A stretch of DNA of 64,000 nt from assembly GCA_030159075.1 (NCBI GenBank), contig BROG01000633.1, positions 248,001 to 312,000 of the forward strand, given 5' to 3'. Below are positions 33,051-46,700 of this stretch, piece by piece. The notes beneath the pieces were generated by a model. It was not told the DNA's origin, made no database searches, and saw only the letters and a list, made by a program, of their open reading frames with translations. This DNA is from Atrina japonica. Its lineage: Eukaryota; Mollusca; Bivalvia; Pterioida; Pinnidae. The stretch's first letter is position 1. Each line of letters opens with the position of its first letter. A program made the translations under genes and the position numbers.

Positions 33051-33354
33051 TTCCACATCGGTGTCAGTCCACAGAATAGGTCAAAATATGTGGCACTTCT
33101 GGTGACAACTCTACATACATAAAAAAATATTTGAAGAGATATTCTATAAAAAGACAACATTTCTGGCAAGAGTTAGTTTATATTCTTTATATATATATAT
33201 ATCTTCATCTTTATTTTATTGCTTATTGTCACTGATTTTATTCCGGTGAAGATTATAATCGTACAGAAAAATATATCAAACTTCTAAAAAAAAAAGCAAT
33301 GTTATATTGTTAAATATTGTTATTTTAGCTATCGGTATCTGAGAGATTTCAAGT

Positions 33355-33760
33355 AATGAACTAATTTAAAACTATAATTTACATAAATATTTAATTCAAA
33401 TAAATTTTTTATCATTTCTGACACGAATATTCTAATAACATTCATTTTTTTCTTTCTGAAATATCCGTTCTGTCCGGAATGGGTTTTTTCTATATTGAAG
33501 GGGCGAAAAGACATTTAAAGGTCGCAAATTTGCGGGGCGAAAAGACCACATTTTAAGATCGCAAATTTGCGGGGCGAAAAGTCAACAACAGTAAGTCGCT
33601 AATTTGCGGGTTATTTTGTCGTATTCTTGCCTCAATTTTGTCGTCTTTTCGTTGTGTCGTATTTTCGCCTCGAAAAGACGACAAAATGTTAATCTGTCGT
33701 CTCTTCGCTCAGAAATAACGAAAAATCGATATGGCAAAAATCGGCCACCATAATTATCAA
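33355..33760. repeat. foldback composite, right inverted arm
   Basis: Inverted partner of 29745-30232; ends GCCACCATAATTATC. Confidence 0.8.
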
Positions 33761-33769
33761 ATGAAAATA

Positions 33770-34820
33770 GAAATGAAGGTACAAATAAAACATTTTGTCC
33801 GTTTCTGCTGTAACCAATCAAATACTAGTTGCAGTTTATCAAAAAGTGTACTCATCCTTATGACCATACAGTTCAGTGTCGATTTCTGGTAAGTCATGGT
33901 AATTTTTCGCCTTATTATACGCAGTTTTCGCATTACTACGCTTTTATTACACCTTTTGGATTTTAACGTCTTTATTTGCGTCAGGTGAGCTAAGAGGATG
34001 TTCATAAACGGATATACGCGTAAGATTCATTCCAGCTTCACACCAGCGCTAGCGATATGTGAAGCTCTAAATATCGCTGTTCAGACGTAAATAAAACCGC
34101 AAACCAAAATGCATCCAAGAGAGGAGAGAGGATGTGCAATCTTACGATTGGTTACGTTTAGATATAAATTGTACATCTTAACTTTATCGTCACTGCTCAT
34201 TTTAAACAACATCGATATCAAACCCTTGACTTTTAGACTGTACTAAATAAAGCTAATCTGAATGTTCTCAAGATTATATAGCAGTTTTATATTCCGAGGT
34301 GAAATAAGTCCGGTCAAGGGGAACCCGGCATTTGGCTAGTATCCAAAATGATATTAAATATTAAAAAGTTTATCGCACTAACAAAAATATAAGGGTTGAT
34401 TGAAACAAAGCGTTAATATTACCATCCTTTTATATCATTATATCAATGTTGGGTGATATTTCAGCTGTGATACAGAATTCGAATGGTGTCCGTCATTCTT
34501 TCTTGCAATGTTGATTGAAAGTACGGAGTGGAACGTCACGCCATTGTGGAATTAGACTAAAATGCATAGGCGTCAGAACCGGGGAGGGGGGGGGGCTAGG
34601 CAAAGATAGACATAGGTGTTGAAAATTGGGGCTTAGCCCCAGACTTTTCTGGCGTATGTGTTTTTTTTAAGTTGGTTTAGCGCCCCCCCCCCCCCCCCCA
34701 CTTTCAATTTACTTCCGACTCCAGTGAAATGGAATCATGAATGAAAATAAAACTACGCAAAAACTTTTGTGCATATTTTATATTGGCAGAAAATAGATAA
34801 AGAGTACTTGCAACATAACA
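33770..34820. other. intergenic, no gene seen
   Basis: Includes a G run (34584-34595) and a C run (34683-34700). No coding support. Confidence 0.4.
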
Positions 34821-34822
34821 AA

Positions 34823-35031
34823 GACTCGAGTCCAGCCGGCGGCAGGCTGGTTTCCTGTCCTTCGGATGAGACAGTAAAATTCGAGGTCCCGTGTCGCAGT
34901 TGGTGTCGGCATGTTAAAGAACCCTCACTACTCAATGGCCGTAAGTGCCGAGCAAAGAAACTGCATTTGGTGACGTTGTAGCTACACCGTCTCCATATGA
35001 GTGAAAGATTCTTGAGTGAGACATTAAAGTC
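34823..35031 (+). mobile_element. tRNA-derived SINE family 1, partial copy
   Basis: Starts at the B-box-like GACTCGAGTCC and continues through TTTCCTGTCCTTCGGATGAG, GAGGTCCCGTGT and TTCTTGAGTGAGACATTAAA. Confidence 0.8.
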
Positions 35032-35039
35032 ACATTCCG

Positions 35040-36335
35040 GGGACGTTATTGTATTTTTCTGGGCGTTATTGTAATTTTTGACATTTTCATTAGAAAACCA
35101 CTCCTAACCGACGAAAATGAAAAAAAAATAAAAATTCGATGTATTAATAGAGTTATTAGAGGGAGTCCGTAGGTATTCTTAAATTTACCCTTGGGAACGA
35201 GTGATATAAAAGATGTGTTCGATTCACCACGAGAGTACTCTTCCAGCACAGTTTCAGAACATGTTACAATCGAATGTACCAGGGCAGGAAGTAGTTAATT
35301 TAAAGATATCGATAAAATTTACATAATTCACGTAAGTTTATGGCTATATTGCTTGCCCAGGACAGTGTTCCAGGCATTTGACTGGTGTTCCATTTGTCTG
35401 GAATGTCCTGTACCGTAAAACGAACACGCTCAGTAGAGTGTCACCACGTGATCGGCAACACCTTACCGTTTATAAATAGATCAATGTGTAAGGTGTTTTC
35501 CCCGATTAATTAACTAATTAGTTGGAATAGGACTTTGAAAATACGACGAAAGTTCATACGAATAGGCATTAAGTGAGTACAGAAAAGTTTATTTATGAAC
35601 ATTACTCCCCGGAATGTGGCCTTACGCAACAATAAACAAACAAAACAATCATTATAAAGAGTGCTGTAAATATCTACATACACCATAGAATTCGGATCGG
35701 TCAGATATTAGAGGTGTAAGGTATGTTGGTATGCTATGGTGTATCTAGCTTCTCGTGGTGTATGCAGATACTATAAATAAACATGATGTATCAAATTCAT
35801 TTTTTAATTAACAGAACTAATAACATAGCAAATGTCACTTGGAAAAACATGAAAATATATATAAAGTTTAGAGATTGAGCAAATATTTATGAAGTTACAT
35901 GTATTTCATCTACAAGCAGCAATAAATTGAATACTAAGATAACAGCAATAAATTGAATTCTGAGATAACAAAAGTTTAAAGTTTAACATTGTAAGATCAA
36001 TTTGAAAAGTGATTAATGCACATAACGTTTTCAGTACTGGTAGTAGGATAACTCGATAGGTGTGTATTAACCTTCTTTTGAACATTGAAAATGCGCTTAT
36101 AACAAGGCCTGCTTGACTCGTTGCACGTAATGCTTGGAAAATGAATACCACTGCCACTGATGTTTTCATTTCTCTCTGATTTCTCGATTTCTTTTCTTCG
36201 CTAACATGAACACAGTATATATATTCTAGCACATTCCACACGTCTTTCAGCATCTCACTTGACGATTGGTTGCATTTTCTTTCACTTCCAGTTGGACGAT
36301 GTCCACCCAGTACACGACAAAATCAACTGATGGAA
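35040..36335. other. intergenic, no gene supported
   Basis: Only unsupported short frames, including 35906-36253 minus. Confidence 0.4.
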
Positions 36336-36339
36336 AAAA

Positions 36340-36732
36340 CCAGGGCCCGAAGTCACCAAATTTACTCAGTACTCAAGCTCCACTAACTTTTCATGATTTT
36401 AAGGTAAAAACATGCAATATATTGATGGCATACAATTGTAAGTAATGATAAGAATTATTGCTCGTTTGAAGAAAATTTCAGAAATATTTTAAAAAAAATG
36501 TTTGAGTATGTACTCAAATCTTGAGTACCGTACTCAACGTATTTATTCGTTTTTTTACAGGAAAATCATAAGTGTGACGCAAAAATCTATATGTAAATGA
36601 TTAAAAATAATAATATGTTTCCCGAATCACTAAAATCCAAAAGTTTTCTAAACAATTTTATAGTCAAAATAATGAAATAAAAGTTGAGCTTGAGTATTGA
36701 GTAAATTTGGTGACTTCGGGCCCAGACTGGTA
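36340..36732. repeat. MITE-like element with ~43-bp inverted ends
   Basis: CCAGGGCCCGAAGTCACCAA continuing to ACTCAAGCTC (36341-36382) is mirrored at 36686-36731 (GAGCTTGAGTATTGAGTAAA ... GGGCCCAGACTGG). The inside is AT-rich without a gene. No clear target duplication was found. Confidence 0.65.
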
Positions 36733-37313
36733 TAATGTGGTATTTTAGCACATTACTCAGTGAAGACAACGATCGATAGACAAATAGATAATAATTGTTC
36801 TCATATTTTTTTTATTAAAAAAAAGTTTCATTTCACAATTAGTATTTATTCATTTAAAAATGTTATTTTGAATAGAATGATATACGAAACTTAGACAATA
36901 GACAAGTGCGTCGTCAAATTATGCGCCCGTCCATGGTGTATCACACCACAACCAACACTTTTCTCAATAATGGGGGGTAACTACTCAATACATGTACGTT
37001 TTCTTCTTTTTATAACTTATTCATTTTGTAGGTACAAGTATACAGTAAGAAGACATTGCTGTCGCTTAAAAAAAAGAATGATTCACATTTGTAATGTTAG
37101 TATAGTATATAAGTTATAGCAATGCATGTTAGCATAATGTACATAAAAAGTATTCCTGAAAACGTTACCAGTAAACTGTTGGCATCGGGATACAATTATC
37201 CTGTTTCAGTCATAAGATTTTTCTGTAATAGTTTTTTTTATGTGCCTCGTGAAATATGAATATCTATATATGTCAATCATCCTGTAAATTACTACACGCA
37301 ATTCTGTGCCCAC

Positions 37314-37316
<3 letters not shown>

Positions 37317-37401
<85 letters not shown>
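37317..37401. repeat. (CT)n microsatellite
   Basis: About 42 CT repeats. Confidence 0.97.
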
Positions 37402-37404
<3 letters not shown>

Positions 37405-38163
37405 CACAGTAAGATAGATTCAAATTAAGCGCCCATGCGCAAGTGCGAGTTACCGGGATCAATTTCTGCTCCAGTCGTGTTAATTCTTATTCGTCTGCAA
37501 AACGGTTAGTGATTGTTTCATTACTATTCAGTCGTCAAAAGATAGGTTAATTCAGTCGAACGAGGCTAGAATCAATACCCTGTGTTACAATAGGGGACAA
37601 AGAACCCTCACTGAATAGGCATGCGCCTATAGCAAAGGTAAAATTTCGTGCTATCGCTGGCATAGCTCTTGGCTTTACATAAGAACAATTCTTGTCCGAA
37701 CGTAAATCAATAATTCAAAAAAAAAAAATGAAAATTCAAGAGGCGGATCAACACTGTCATCACACAAATATTACCATTAAAGGGATATAAGCTGTCCTTT
37801 TTTTACCTCTTAGCTTGATATACTGTAACAAAGAAGAGATATACATAGACATAAAAGGTCTTAAATTTCTATAGATTTTGTGATAATTGTTTGAGAAACC
37901 CAGTTTAGTAATTCACTTGCGATTGATTAATGACAAGCCCTCTTTTTATAAGATATATAAGAATTTAATATTTTTATGCCTGTGCACATTAAGTACAGGT
38001 AGTAAAAGTAGAAAAAAAATATAAAAATATTTTTTGAGGTGAAAAATGTTAATGACCCTTTAAGCATTAATATTATCACGAAAGAGAAACAACAAAGGTC
38101 AGGACAGATTTTACCTTTCCACAGAATAACATTTAGTTTTTTATGTATCAATCTTTGTTTCAG
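37402..38163. other. upstream region of the ZNFX1-like gene
   Basis: A 5' UTR exon may end at AACG/GTTAGT near 37504, but no promoter element is clear. A splice acceptor (TCTTTGTTTCAG) ends at 38163. Confidence 0.3.
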
Positions 38164-38196
38164 GAGTTGTAGACTACAAACCTGCGATTTGTTGAA

Positions 38197-40668
38197 ATGG
38201 CAGATTTTCAAGATTCAAACATGGATGCACAAACAACAGAAAGGTAAGATATGAATCTCGTTATGTGTGTGTATGTATGTATGTATGTATGTATGAACTG
38301 AATTGAATTGAATTGAATTGAGTATCATTATTTCCTCCATAAATGAAGATTTAGATGAACAATAATAAACTTAAAAAGTTTTAAATATGAACGAATTTAC
38401 ATGATATGTCTTCACTTTTCATATTATATCATTTGTTTCGTCTACATCATATCATGTATATCAAAGTTTAACTTTCTTTTAATGTCCATTGTGTCATATA
38501 TTGATACATATATGATCTCATTTAATCTATCTTTTAATATTTGTACTATTTCAGACAGCAGGTTGATTATTTAACAGTGACAATGGTATTGGCACATTTA
38601 GTTACGATGATGCCAATGTATTAAGGCATGCCGTGTTTCATACATATACTTAGCACACGTGTTTATGATATCCCATCGATTATCATCATCTGTAACAATT
38701 GTGCAAAGGTTGTCGTTATACATTCCACCAAAAATAAATTCTAGTAGAATATCATCATCATACAATAGTCGCACACTTTCATTTACCGGCAGTAGATCCA
38801 CTATAACTTTTTTTAGGTTGTCGATGACATTGAAATATTCCGAACATTCCAAAAGTATGTGCTTTACAATATCATTTACCATTTTGTTGCACGAACCACA
38901 CTTACAATTTGTCATTGCTATAGTACACAATTTAACAAGAAACCCCATTTTTTTTGGTAGTTCTGGTTTACGATAGCAATATTCCCAGAATATATGTGGA
39001 GCAATCCTGTTATGAATCGAACTGTAACGAATTAAGTTATGTCTCTTACTGACACATTCATTCCATTCCTGTTCAGCTTTATCGTTTATTGTTTGTTTTA
39101 CAATATTTTTCCATATAATTTTACTTGGAAAAGTCCCAAAATGTATAACACTGGTTAGAAATTCATCTAAATCATATTGAAAAACTACATAAATAATAGA
39201 ACGGAATATTTCAGTACAATTAGAAATACCATATAATGTCATCATTACAATATTGTGGTTAAACAGCTTTTTATGTACACTTTCTAAATTTGCCATGCAT
39301 AATCTCCCAAAAAAGAGTAATCGAAATTTGTCCATATAGTGTTTAATTTTCATAACTCCTAGAGTTTCGCATGTAGATACGGATGGAGAGTTCATATAAT
39401 ATCCTTGCAGGTTTCTAAAACATTTACGTTGTGTAATTTCAAGCTTTTGGTGGTTCTGTGTGCCGAGTTCTCCCCAGGTTTCACATTCATACAGACCTGA
39501 AGGTAATATGACCTTAGACCATATTAACGCCGAAGAAATAGGGTTTAAACCGTTAAACTTAATACCCAAGTCACCGAGGGAGCAAAAACATTTTCTTAGT
39601 TTCACGCATGCATTTTCAGAATACATATCAGTTCTTTTACTGTTTTATATGATTGTTCCTGCATATATAGTATCATTTTTATATTCAATTTCACAGTCCC
39701 CTAGGTAAAGCTTGTCTTGTGAAATGCATTTACTTTTATTGAAAGAAATGATAACACTTTTTGTACCATTGTATTTTAGTTTCCATTTAGTTGCATATGT
39801 ATTTACAATATCTAGAAGATTTTGTAAATATGATTTTGAGGGTGCCAATAGACAGGTGTCATCCACCAACAAAATAGTTGGAATATGTTGGCCTGCTATT
39901 TTTATCCCCCAATTTGTGTTACATAACGTCTATCCAGGAACTGAGAACTTGTCCTTGTCCGACTCCACGAGATACTGTTAGGTAGTTGCTGGTAGAACCT
40001 TTAAGTTTTATGTATACTTTCGTGTTTGTGTACGAGTTTTTAATAATTTTCCAAAGTTTTCCACGTATTCCTAATTCATACAATTTGTACAGGAGTCCAG
40101 TTTGCCGAATACGATCAAATGCCTTTTCATTGTCTAAGAAGGCATCATATACAGATGAATTACATTCTGTGTAGTTCGATATACATTCCCTTAAAGTGTA
40201 TATTGCAGGCATTGGGCCCATCTGTTTTCTAAAGCCAATCGCAATTCGTGAGGAAATATGATTTGTTGTTTTTCAAGTAAATGTTGCATTCTCTGCATTA
40301 TTATTTTCTCAAAAAGTTTACTTATAATGGACGTTAGAGTAATTCCTCGATAGCTTGACGGGTCACATGGATCCTTGTTTCCTCCTGTATACACAGGTAT
40401 GTCAGATCCTATTTTGAAACTTTCAGGAATACACTCGAACTTCATCATTTAATTAAATACTTCCTTATCTTAGATACAAGGACAGGACCAGCAAACTTAA
40501 TATGTTCATATGTTACCATATCCGGTCCAGAAGTTTGCCTAATTTCATCTCTTTAATTTGTTGTCTTATTTCTATTTCACTTATATCTTCGACTGACATA
40601 TCTGTACAATTGTCATCATTATTGTATGTATGTATGTATGTATGTATGTATGTATGTATGTATGTATG

Positions 40669-40701
<33 letters not shown>

Positions 40702-43700
40702 ATCTGTCTGTCTGTCTGTCTGTCTGTATGTATGTTTGTTTGTTTCAGACCATATCCTTCTGAGAGGGCACGAGGTCGATCACGGAATAGAAATGCAAGA
40801 TCTGCATTTCGCGGTAATACTGAACGGAGATCTTACAGGAGGGGAAACACCCAATCAACGGATGGTCGAATGAATTACCCTATTGCTATATATGAAGAAA
40901 AACCTGATGGAACTCTTGAGTTCATTCAAGAATCTGTACATGGGCAACCACATATCGATAGCAGAGGTAGAGGCTATAGGCAAAGAGGTCAAAGATCTAG
41001 GCGTGCTCAAGGCAATGCTCATCGTTCAAGCAGAAATACAGAATCCGAATGTACAAACATCATGGACTCTAGCGACACTGGAGCAAGCGTCATGGACATA
41101 AATACGGAGTCCTCGATACAAGGATCGGGTAACGCTCTCCAAACTACTTACAAAAGTCAAACCCGGCCAAAGAAACGATTTGGCGAGAAACTTAAAGAAT
41201 GGATTTTGCCTGATTTGCACCCTGATGTTCTTGTGCTGGAAATACTTAGCAGCAAATATGAAATAAAAAGTTTTTTGAAAGGAAATAACTGGCAGACACG
41301 AGGTATGATAGTACATTTTCTTCATGCCGTTGCACGTGTTTGCATGTCAAATAAGAAATCCTCTTTAATGGAGTTGTTGCGTCATCTCATAGATGAAGAT
41401 AATTTGACAAACATAATGGTAACTTTTCTCAGTATGTTACAAATAGAGGAGTCGTCGATGTCGGACGAAGATTTAAGAACAATTATTCTGAATATGTGTT
41501 GCATAGCTAAATCAATTTTGCAAAGATTTCAAACTGACATTCACTTGGTCCCGTGCAATACCGTTATAATGTCTCTTGAGTCGTTTATGAATTCGAGACG
41601 CGGTACTGAAATAAATAACTCTGACATTATGGAAGAAATCAGGAACATGAAAGAGATAGTTGTGACTATTCAGAAAGAAAAGGAAGCTCTAGCACGAGCG
41701 TCAAAGGAACAAAAGAAAATAATATATTATCGGAAGATGGAGGATATGAAACCACCTGATAGCTTCCGGGAATTACCAATTCTACCCTGTCTAAACGATT
41801 TACATTTAAATGAGAAACCATTCCTCAGAGCGAACAAGACTCACGGTGGGTATGATGATCTGGAACATTATCTTGACGTCCAATTTCGACTTCTAAGAGA
41901 GGACTACGTACAACCTCTACGGAAAGGGATTTACGAATACAGAAAGGAAATCGAGCACGGCAGCATGTCCAAAAAGTATCAAGATATCAGACTGTATGAA
42001 AATGTACAAATAATACGACCTGTATGTGAGAACAGTGGAATTCACCATGAAATCCAGTTTAGTACAGAAAAGCTTAAGAAGGTAAACTGGTCTTTCTCCC
42101 GAAGATTTTTGTTTGGATCATTATTATGTTTGACAAATGACAATTTTGAAAATATCATTTTTGCAACTGTTGCAAACAGAGATGAAAAGGCTTTAGAACA
42201 GGGATTTTTACAGGTGAAGTTCCAGAAAGATGATAGTATGATTTTAAACTTGGACTCGAATGTAAGATTTGTAATGGCAGAAACAACGGCATACTTTGAA
42301 TCATATCGACATATATTGAGAGGACTCCAAGAAACAGAAACCGAATTCCCCCTACAGAAATATATAGTTGAGTGTAAAACTACTATGAAACCACCAAAAT
42401 ATTTATTAGGTTGTGTGAAGAATTACGATTTCAAACCCATTTTATCACCTAATGACGACGTGAACTCAGTTTTATCATCACAACAGTCTTGGTCATCACC
42501 CGCCCTAAATACGCGCAGTTGGCCAAGTGCAAAAGCAATGAACCTTGATGACTCACAGTACGCGGCATTACAGCTGGCCGTAACGAAAGAATTTGCTCTT
42601 ATTCAAGGGCCACCTGGCACAGGAAAGACTTTCATCGGACTGAAAATAGTTCGCCTACTTCTTCATAATCACAAAATTTGGAAAACCAATGAAAAGGTGG
42701 CTCCAATTTTAGTCGTTTGTTACACAAATCATGCCTTGGATCAATTTTTGACAGAAATATCGACTTTCACAACAGACATCGTCCGAATAGGGGGTCGCTG
42801 TAGCTGTGAAGAATTAAATGCTTTCAAGTTAAGTAACCTGCGAAGAATCCTAAAGGGATCAAAACAGCTTTCTAGACCAGTTTTTCAGAGGAAGACTGAA
42901 TGCATAAGAGAAATGAAGGCATGCAAAAGTGAAATTCAGAGAGTAAGTCTGAAACTGAAAGCCACAAAACAAGGTCTTCTGAAAATAAGTGCCATCAGGC
43001 ATTATATCGATGATGATCACTTGACGTCATTGGAATCTAGATCATATATATCTGATTCTAAAGAAAATGAAATGATATTAGAATGGCTTGGGATAGAAGG
43101 CTTCAGAATAGATGACGATGTGAAAGTTGCCAATGCTAATTCCGACATTGAAACCAATGAAAACCGAGGTCCAATGACCGAAGTAGAAGCCGGAAATATA
43201 GGGAATGTTTGGAGCTTACGGTTGTCGGAAAGAGTTTCATTGTATAGACTTTGGCTTGCTTTGTATCAAGAGGATTTGAAAAGGCAGATTATAAAAACTA
43301 TGGAAATTTGTCAGAATTTGCAACAAACCTTTACAATGGACGCTTCTACACATTTGCAGAGAAACGAATATGATATGAAGATTCTCACACAAAAATTGCA
43401 TTATAGTCAACAAAGCATACTAGATGAAAACAGACTTTCATCAACATTGCAGAAGGCACTTCCATCACACTTTCACAGTTTGATGAGTCGCCCGACACCT
43501 TCTTTCATGAGAGGATCTACCATTTCTGTTATAGACGAGTGGTTATGTATAGATGGTTCGAAAGAATGCAAAGAAATTGCAAATGAGCACGTTCTAGGGG
43601 ATCACTGTATTTCCCTGTCTCCTGGAGATGTTATTGAAAGTGATCGCTTTGAAGCAGGGGAATACGACGAAGACGAAGAATTTACAAAAATAGAAAACGT

Positions 43701-46700
43701 GAAAGAAGATCTGACCGACTTGTTGATAACAGTCGAGTCTGCGAGCAAATCGAACAAATCAATCGACAGTGAAGGATGGACAAAGATGGTAAGCAAAAGA
43801 ACTATGAAGAATCAAATAAGTGAAATAGTAAATGATAACAATGCCATCATTTCAGAAAATGAGGCAAAGCGAATGAATAATCTCTGGATCATTCCAAAAC
43901 CAGACCGTGTACGCTTGTACAAATTTTGGGTATCAAGGTATCAAAAAGATCTCCGGGAGAGAATAAGGGCAACTGAAGAACAATACTCAAAAGTTTGCGA
44001 ATGCTACCAGGAAGCTTTAGATTCTGAAGATGTCGAAGTAATGTCCGGAGCAAAAGTAATTGGAATGACAACTACTGGTGCTGCTAAATACAGAAATATT
44101 TTGCAGTCCATAAAGCCAAAAATTATAATAGTAGAAGAAGCTGCCGAGGTACTGGAATCTCACATTGTAACGGCAATCAATCCTGAATGTCAGCATCTTA
44201 TCCTTATTGGGGATCACAAGCAACTGAGACCGACCCCAACAGTCTACCAGTTGGCCGTACATTACAATCTGGAAATTTCCCTCTTCGAACGAATGATAAA
44301 GAATGACATAAATTTTGCTACTCTTAAAATACAACATCGTATGAGACCAGAGATATCTAAACTTGTTAAGTTTATCTATCCAGATTTATTGGACCATGCC
44401 ATCGTTCACGAATACCCAAATGTCCCGGGGGTCAAGCAGAATATGTTCTTCATTAATCATTCTGAACCAGAAAAATCACATGACGAAACAAAAAGTCATT
44501 CTAATGACCATGAAGCAAGATTCATTCCTAAACTTTGCAAATACATCATGCAACAAGGTTATAAGCCTGCACAAATTACTGTTCTTACTACATACACGGG
44601 TCAAGTCCTTGCAATAAGGAAACAGATGCCAAAGAATCAATTCGAAGGGATCCGGATAACATCTGTTGATAACTTTCAAGGTGAGGAAAATGATGTCATT
44701 CTTCTATCGCTAGTTAGAAGCAACTCACACGGAAACATCGGATTTCTAAAAACAGAGAACAGGATATGCGTTGCTCTTTCACGTGCGAAACACGGATTGT
44801 ACGTTATAGGAAACTTTGATATTCTTGAATCAAACAGCGATCTTTGGAGAAACATAGTTTCGTTTCTAAGATCTACAGATGCAATTGGTGACGGTATTAC
44901 CTTGCGATGCAAAAACCATCCTCACATTGAAACACGTGTTTCCAAGGAAACCGATTTCTTTTTAGTGCCAGAGGGTGGCTGCAATCTCTTGTGCAATGCA
45001 AAGTTAAAGTGTGGACACACTTGTGAACAAGTATGTCATGTTCAAGATTCAGATCACCATATTTACAAATGTTTAAAACCATGCCAAAAAAAGGTTTGTT
45101 CCCTGAATCACATTTGTAAGAAGAAATGCTTTCAAGAATGCGGTCCATGTAAAGAGCCGATGAAAAAGATTGTACCACATTGTGGCCATGAAAACTCCGT
45201 ACCTTGTCACATGGATCCCAAAGATTGGAAATGTCAGTTGGTTTGTAACAGGGACTTGTCATGCGGACATAAATGTAAAGGTGTTTGTGGCAGTTGTCAC
45301 AAGTTTGGTGAGCATGAGGGTTTATGTAATGAGTTGCGTGAAGTTACTTTACCATGTGGTCACCTTATTACAACCCAATGTCATAAATCAAGGGAAAAAC
45401 ACATATGTCGTACACCTTGTCAGATGACACTCATGTGTGGTCATCAGTGCAAAGGAAACTGTGGGGATTGTCACCAAGGACGGCTTCACATTCCTTGCCA
45501 GTCTATTTGTGGAAACATACTTGTCTGTGGACATAAATGTCAACAGAAGTGTTGTGAGGGTTGTCCCCCTTGTAGAAAGAAATGTATCCAGAAATGTTCC
45601 CATGATAGATGCAAAGAATTGTGCAGAAATGAATGCGTTCATTGTTCCAATGATTGTTCGATATCATGCAAACATGAGAAATGTTCAAAAACATGTAATG
45701 AACCATGTGACAGAAAACCTTGTCTTGCGCGCTGTGACGAAAAACTACCTTGTGGTCACAACTGTTTAGGATTATGCGGCGAGAAGTGTCCTTCTCTTTG
45801 CCAGGTATGCAATAAAGACGACGTATTGAAAGTATGGGATATTGAAAGCCCAGTAATGTTTGTTGCTCTTGAAGAATGTAATCACATATTTGACGCGTCT
45901 TACTTAGATGCCTACATGTCTATTGAAACTGACATCAACGAGACTTCTGTCCTTATTGGGAAAAAGTTGTGTCCAGTATGCGACGTACCTATTATGAATA
46001 ATACTAGGTACCGTAATATTCTCAAAATGACGTCTGATGACGTAGATATCGTGAAGGGAAAACTTCGAGATCACTGGGATGACAAAGACTCAAATACAGG
46101 GGAAAAATGGAAATTAAAGCAATTCATTTTAAAATATGGGTTAAATGCGCAACGAATCCAAGCTAGACTTGAGGAAGGCAAAATATCTAATCACACTCTA
46201 GACCAAATAAGAAATCAGTTGGAAATACTTAAAAAACTGGCGTCTATCACAAAACGGATTGACACATTAAAAGATACGTCTAACAAGAGCGATCTAAAAG
46301 AAACTTATAAGAGTCTTATTCAATGGACGTTTGATTGCAAAGACCTTCAGAGAAGTAAAGGGTTGTATGAAATGCGAACGAAGAAAAGGACATCATTTTC
46401 ACGTCAAGAACTGTCGGATGTACAGACGGAATTCTTGCGTATCGAGCATTTGATAGCATATGTGAAATTTATTGATATTTTAGAGCAGACTGAAGGCGAA
46501 GGTATTGAACAATATGAACAGGTGAAACATATTGTATCCGATTTGAGAAAACGTGGCTGGAATGAAGACGTCGCAAATAAGCTGAAGAGAAATGCTGCAA
46601 ATATGAACATATTATTTGGTTTAGATTGCTTCCATCTCGATGATATCAATCCCATTGACTTGATACAACCATGCGTAATGGCTAAATACGGGAATTGGCA

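Noticed and set aside
37206..37403. Arg-Glu repeat ORF
   Set aside because: Translated (CT)n microsatellite on the minus strand.
40630..40748. Upstream extension of the ZNFX1-like frame (MYVCMYVC... to exon 2)
   Set aside because: It is translated microsatellite. A splice acceptor at 40748 and an in-phase upstream exon (38197-38243) give a better start.
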